Shown in pieces: positions 63,078 to 64,000 of a stretch of 64,000 nucleotides of DNA. The notes beneath the pieces were generated by a model. The model made no database searches and was not told the origin of the DNA. It worked only from the letters and a program-made list of their open reading frames with translations. Both the position numbers and the translations under genes were made by a program. Numbering within the stretch: position 1 is the first letter of the stretch; each line of letters starts with the position of its first letter. Source of the stretch: Roseivirga misakiensis. Lineage in GTDB: Bacteria > Bacteroidota > Bacteroidia > Cytophagales > Cyclobacteriaceae. The stretch spans positions 1,612,001 to 1,676,000 of the forward strand of contig NZ_MDGQ01000005.1 in assembly GCF_001747105.1 (NCBI RefSeq), written 5' to 3'.

Positions 63078-64000
63078 GAAGCTTTTTGATCGTCATCGCC
63101 ATTTCTCTGGTTGCTATGAGCGGGTTTGGTTTCCAGCAGAAGAACTTTTCGACCTTCGTTTATCACAGATTCGGTGATGATCGATATCCATCCACAAACC
63201 TTAGCCTTGATAAGTTCGAAGAGCAATTAGCGTTTCTAGCTGAAAACAATTATCAGGTAATCACTTTAAATGAAGCTTTCAAGCAAGTAAAATCCAAGCA
63301 AACAGCGATTTCGAATGTCGTGGTGATCACCATAGACGATGCTTTCAAGAGTTTCTATCAGAACGGATGGCCATTATTGAAAAAGTACGGTTTTAAGGCG
63401 ACCCTTTTTGTCAATACGAAAACCGTAGGCTCCAGTGATTATATGACTTGGGAGGAGCTGAAAGAGGTAAAAGCCGAAGGTATTGAAATTGCCAATCATT
63501 CGCATGCCCATCCCTATTTCATGGATAATTTTAATATTAATGCGTTTTACAGTGACTTAATCATCAGCGATGCATTTTTCAGGAATATGCTTGGTGAAAT
63601 ACCAGATGGTTATGCATATCCGTATGGGGAGTGGCACCCAAAAATGGGTGATTTACTGGACAGTTTGGGATACACTTACGCTGCAGCGCAAAACTCGGGT
63701 GTTATTTATAAAGAATCGCCCCCCTTCCAACTACCCAGATTCCCCATGTCGGACAACTATGCGGATCTGCAAGATTTTAAGCAAAAAGTAAATATGAATG
63801 CCCTTGAGGTCACGAAGATCAACGTAATTGATAACGGGTTTCAAGGTAGCAGTCTAAAGCCTAGATTAATACTCAATTTTAACGAAGGAGCATACGATCT
63901 AAAAAACCTGCAGTGCTTTATTCAAGGAACAAAAGCTAAAAAGTCCATTAGGGTATTAAAGGATGGAAATGTTGAATTGAGTATTTGGCCCGAAGATGAA
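63074..64000 (+). CDS. Polysaccharide deacetylase, 3' end outside the window
   Basis: The frame starts at ATG 63074 and is open to the right edge (309 codons), so the C-terminus is missing. A signal peptide (MRSFLIVIAISLVAMSGFGF) precedes a CE4-type deacetylase domain. The catalytic and metal Asp pair is ITIDDAF (D88-D89), the metal-His motif is HSHAH (142-146), and motifs near YAYPYGEW follow. It likely deacetylates glycans in the periplasm. It is coupled to the glucosaminidase gene. Confidence 0.9.
   Translation, partial: MRSFLIVIAISLVAMSGFGFQQKNFSTFVYHRFGDDRYPSTNLSLDKFEEQLAFLAENNYQVITLNEAFKQVKSKQTAISNVVVITIDDAFKSFYQNGWPLLKKYGFKATLFVNTKTVGSSDYMTWEELKEVKAEGIEIANHSHAHPYFMDNFNINAFYSDLIISDAFFRNMLGEIPDGYAYPYGEWHPKMGDLLDSLGYTYAAAQNSGVIYKESPPFQLPRFPMSDNYADLQDFKQKVNMNALEVTKINVIDNGFQGSSLKPRLILNFNEGAYDLKNLQCFIQGTKAKKSIRVLKDGNVELSIWPEDE

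Overview
This is a moderately AT-rich bacterial chromosome segment, roughly 40% G+C by eye. It looks like a member of the Bacteroidota, most likely Cytophagales (Roseivirga/Reichenbachiella/Fulvivirga-like). The evidence is the gene content: SemiSWEET, a second DnaE beside DinB, LytTR/LytS regulators, a DUF5916 outer-membrane protein, BNR-repeat secreted proteins, PadR with an FtsX/MacB permease, and SufU/SufS. Leader sequences lack obvious Shine-Dalgarno runs, and a few TAnnTTTG-type promoter boxes are visible. I saw no tRNA, rRNA, CRISPR array, transposase or phage structural genes.

1-8 kb, damage tolerance plus an embedded accessory module. A second DnaE-type polymerase (runs off the left edge) and DinB (Pol IV) lie in the same orientation. 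Six tightly packed genes sit between them: a signal-less CHAP/peptidoglycan-binding hydrolase, two small paralogous proteins of unknown family, a 64-residue orphan, a 545-residue protein with peptidoglycan-binding-like helices and a hydrophobic tail, and a small metzincin-type protease. A 17-bp motif (TTAACTAAWAATATTAG) occurs before both polymerase genes, and before dinB it is part of a perfect 42-bp palindrome. This is the most likely undescribed system in the window: a possibly damage-inducible lytic or toxin module. 8.1-12.5 kb holds MtfA-like and SemiSWEET genes, a DinB-superfamily secreted protein, an IF2_N-like Lys/Glu-rich protein and an M23 lipoprotein.

12.5-23.2 kb, molybdenum cofactor synthesis. 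xdhC, moaA, a zinc-ribbon protein, moeA, moaC, a BNR protein and a VOC protein are followed by a 0.93-kb array of eight 121-bp hairpin-forming repeats. Converging on the array come mocA-like, moeB-rhodanese, moaD, moaE, sufS and sufU. The arrangement suggests a cysteine desulfurase to rhodanese to MoaD sulfur relay.

23.2-31.8 kb. A terminator separates the Moco unit from an ArgE / YfcC-type transporter / large BNR protein / cytosolic M23 group, followed by a BaiN-type flavoprotein and an OmpA-domain protein.

31.9-38.8 kb, gluconate and the oxidative pentose phosphate pathway: gntK-gntP, gnd (converging stop to stop), zwf-pgl, then a DUF6428/ArsC-like pair of arsenic type.

38.8-56.5 kb. A small lipoprotein, a LytTR/LytS two-component system, DUF5916, an EamA transporter, a PQQ-type sugar dehydrogenase, DUF1801, TlpA and SGNH proteins, GltD/GltB, a helical-repeat protein and a membrane nucleotide cyclase.

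56.7-64 kb. A SigZ-like sigma factor overlaps an ArsI/CadI-like VOC protein, both with cysteine-rich C-termini. Next come an FtsX/MacB permease and its PadR regulator with a duplicated operator-like repeat, an AraC regulator, a small secreted protein, and a glucosaminidase followed by a polysaccharide deacetylase cut by the right edge.
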